From positions 1-56,808 of the forward strand of contig CAJYQM010000321.1 of assembly GCA_913777025.1 (NCBI GenBank): 56,808 nucleotides of DNA. Direction: 5' to 3'. The notes under the pieces are model-generated. The model was not told the origin of the DNA and made no database searches. It was given only the letters and a program-made list of their open reading frames with translations. This document shows positions 55,832 to 56,808 of this stretch, piece by piece. The position numbers and the translations under genes are program-made. Source of the DNA: an uncultured Massilia sp. Lineage in GTDB: Bacteria > Pseudomonadota > Gammaproteobacteria > Burkholderiales > Burkholderiaceae_D. Every line of letters starts with the position of its first letter. Position 1 is the first letter of the stretch.

Positions 55832-56808
55832 TCAGCGCTCCTGCTGGTGCCGCCCGCCGCCGCCTTCGGCACGCGCGGCCCGGCCGCCACCGTCGCCGCG
55901 AGGCGCCGGGGCTGGGCGCGCCGCGGCCACCGGCGGCGGTGCCGGCATGGCCGGGCGTGCGATCACCGGCGCCGGCGCGGGTGCCGGCGACGGGGCGGCC
56001 TGGGGCGGCGGCGGGGCGATGCGCTGCGGCATCGGCCGCTCCCAGTCGCCGCGGTGCGCCCGCTCGGGGCGCGGATCGTTGCGCTGCTCGAAGCGCGATT
56101 CGGTGCGCGCTTCCCGCACCGGCTGCGGCAGCGCAACGGGCGCTGCGAGCGCCGCCGCCGGCGTCTGCAGCACCGGCGCCGGGGCCGGCATCGGCTGGCG
56201 GTTGCGGCGCAGTTCTTCCAGCTGTTCGCGGCGGTCCGAGCGCTGCCAGCCCTGGCTGCGCCATTCGCGTTCACGCTCGCCGGTGGCCGGTACGCCTGCC
56301 GGCGGCACGGTGGTGATGATTTGCGGGGCCGGCTGGCGCGGCGGCGGGCTCGAGATCGTGCCCGGCGTCGGCGATGGCTGCGGCGGCGGGCTGACGATGG
56401 TGCCGGCCTGCGGCGACTGGTGCGGCGGCGGGCTGTTGATGCCGAGGCCCTGGGCCGACGACGTGGCCTGGCCGATCACCGGCGCCGGCATGGTCGCCTG
56501 GAACGGGCGCCGGTTGGCGAAGCCGTCGCGCTCGACGCGGCCGGTGTCGATCACGCCGTCGGCGCGGCGACCTTCGCCACGGCGATCGTCATCTCGGCGC
56601 TCATCGTTAGCGCGGCCACCCCAGCGGCCGCCGCGATCGGCGCGGTCGGCATCCTGGCGGGCGTCCGGGCGGGCGTCGCCGCGCCGGCCTTCGCCACGCC
56701 AGTTGTCCACGCGCCGGTCGCCATCGTGCCGGGCGTCGCCACGCCAGCCGTCACGGTCGCCACCGCCCGGCCGCCCGGGGCGCTGCGGACGGTTCGGCGG
56801 GGCCGGCG
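55832..56808 (-). CDS. Pro/Arg/Gly-rich low-complexity protein, 5' end outside window
   Basis: The reading frame stays open to the window edge, so this is the C-terminal 325 or so residues of a longer protein. The available N-terminal portion is rich in RGD and DRR-type repeats (WRGDARHDGDRR, GEGRRGDARPDAR). The middle contains three Pro-rich repeats of the type (I/V)xSPPPxxxPxxGTI. The C terminus is Pro/Ala/Arg-rich. The composition suggests a disordered exported or surface protein; a GTG at 56710 could be an internal start. I recognise no domain. Confidence 0.55.
   Translation of the reverse strand, partial: PAPPNRPQRPGRPGGGDRDGWRGDARHDGDRRVDNWRGEGRRGDARPDARQDADRADRGGRWGGRANDERRDDDRRGEGRRADGVIDTGRVERDGFANRRPFQATMPAPVIGQATSSAQGLGINSPPPHQSPQAGTIVSPPPQPSPTPGTISSPPPRQPAPQIITTVPPAGVPATGEREREWRSQGWQRSDRREQLEELRRNRQPMPAPAPVLQTPAAALAAPVALPQPVREARTESRFEQRNDPRPERAHRGDWERPMPQRIAPPPPQAAPSPAPAPAPVIARPAMPAPPPVAAARPAPAPRGDGGGRAARAEGGGGRHQQER

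Overview
The window is about 57 kb of GC-rich, densely coded chromosome from a Gram-negative bacterium. Gene content and order point to a betaproteobacterium of the Oxalobacteraceae (Massilia/Duganella-like); this is inference, because the window has no rRNA. The clues are the rsmI / lpoA-yraN-diaA-dolP block, a lipB-lipA-ybeD block, a soluble NAD-linked formate dehydrogenase of the FdsGBA(D) type, and a TonB-dependent receptor. I see no prophage, insertion sequence, CRISPR array or integrase. No gene-free stretch exceeds about 300 bases.

Region 1 (654-22031) is dominated by cell-wall metabolism. It holds an LD-carboxypeptidase, a TonB-dependent receptor, an orphan peptide-type binding protein, a fused SpmA-SpmB membrane protein next to a PBP4-type DD-carboxypeptidase, and a minus-strand run from 19219 down to 10605. 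That run encodes MurQ etherase, an AmpG-like permease, a heparan-glucosaminide-acetyltransferase-like membrane protein, a DigH-like lipoprotein glycosidase, a BadF-type amino-sugar kinase, an AmiD-like amidase, a LysR regulator and a D-Ala-D-Ala dipeptidase. A penicillin-binding-protein-like hydrolase diverges from murQ, and a D-amino-acid dehydrogenase follows. Together they could degrade wall fragments to GlcNAc-6-P, D-Ala and pyruvate.

Region 2 (22207-33651) is a plus-strand supra-operon. Leucine/isovalerate catabolism genes (liuB, liuC, liuD, liuE) are interrupted by the whole bioA-bioF-bioD-bioB set, so biotin synthesis sits between the two subunit genes of a biotin enzyme. An ACGT-rich palindrome inside the upstream ychJ gene resembles LiuR-type operators, and a REP-like inverted pair lies between bioB and liuD. 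A tRNA-Pro(TGG) with promoter and terminator follows on the minus strand.

Region 3 (33885-43507) is housekeeping and envelope biogenesis: a TonB-like single-span protein, a DUF416 protein, rsmI, lpoA, yraN, diaA, dolP, a TlpA-like thioredoxin, an unknown lipoprotein, a MgtC-like protein and a Suv3-like RNA helicase preceded by a strong palindrome.

Region 4 (43686-52277) holds a one-component regulator divergent from fdsG-fdsB-fdsA-fdsD across a roughly 150-bp imperfect palindrome, followed by a convergent QseBC-like two-component system. Region 5 (52463-56808) has a propeller-like exported protein, lipA, lipB, ybeD and the end of a low-complexity Pro/Arg/Gly-rich protein cut by the window edge.
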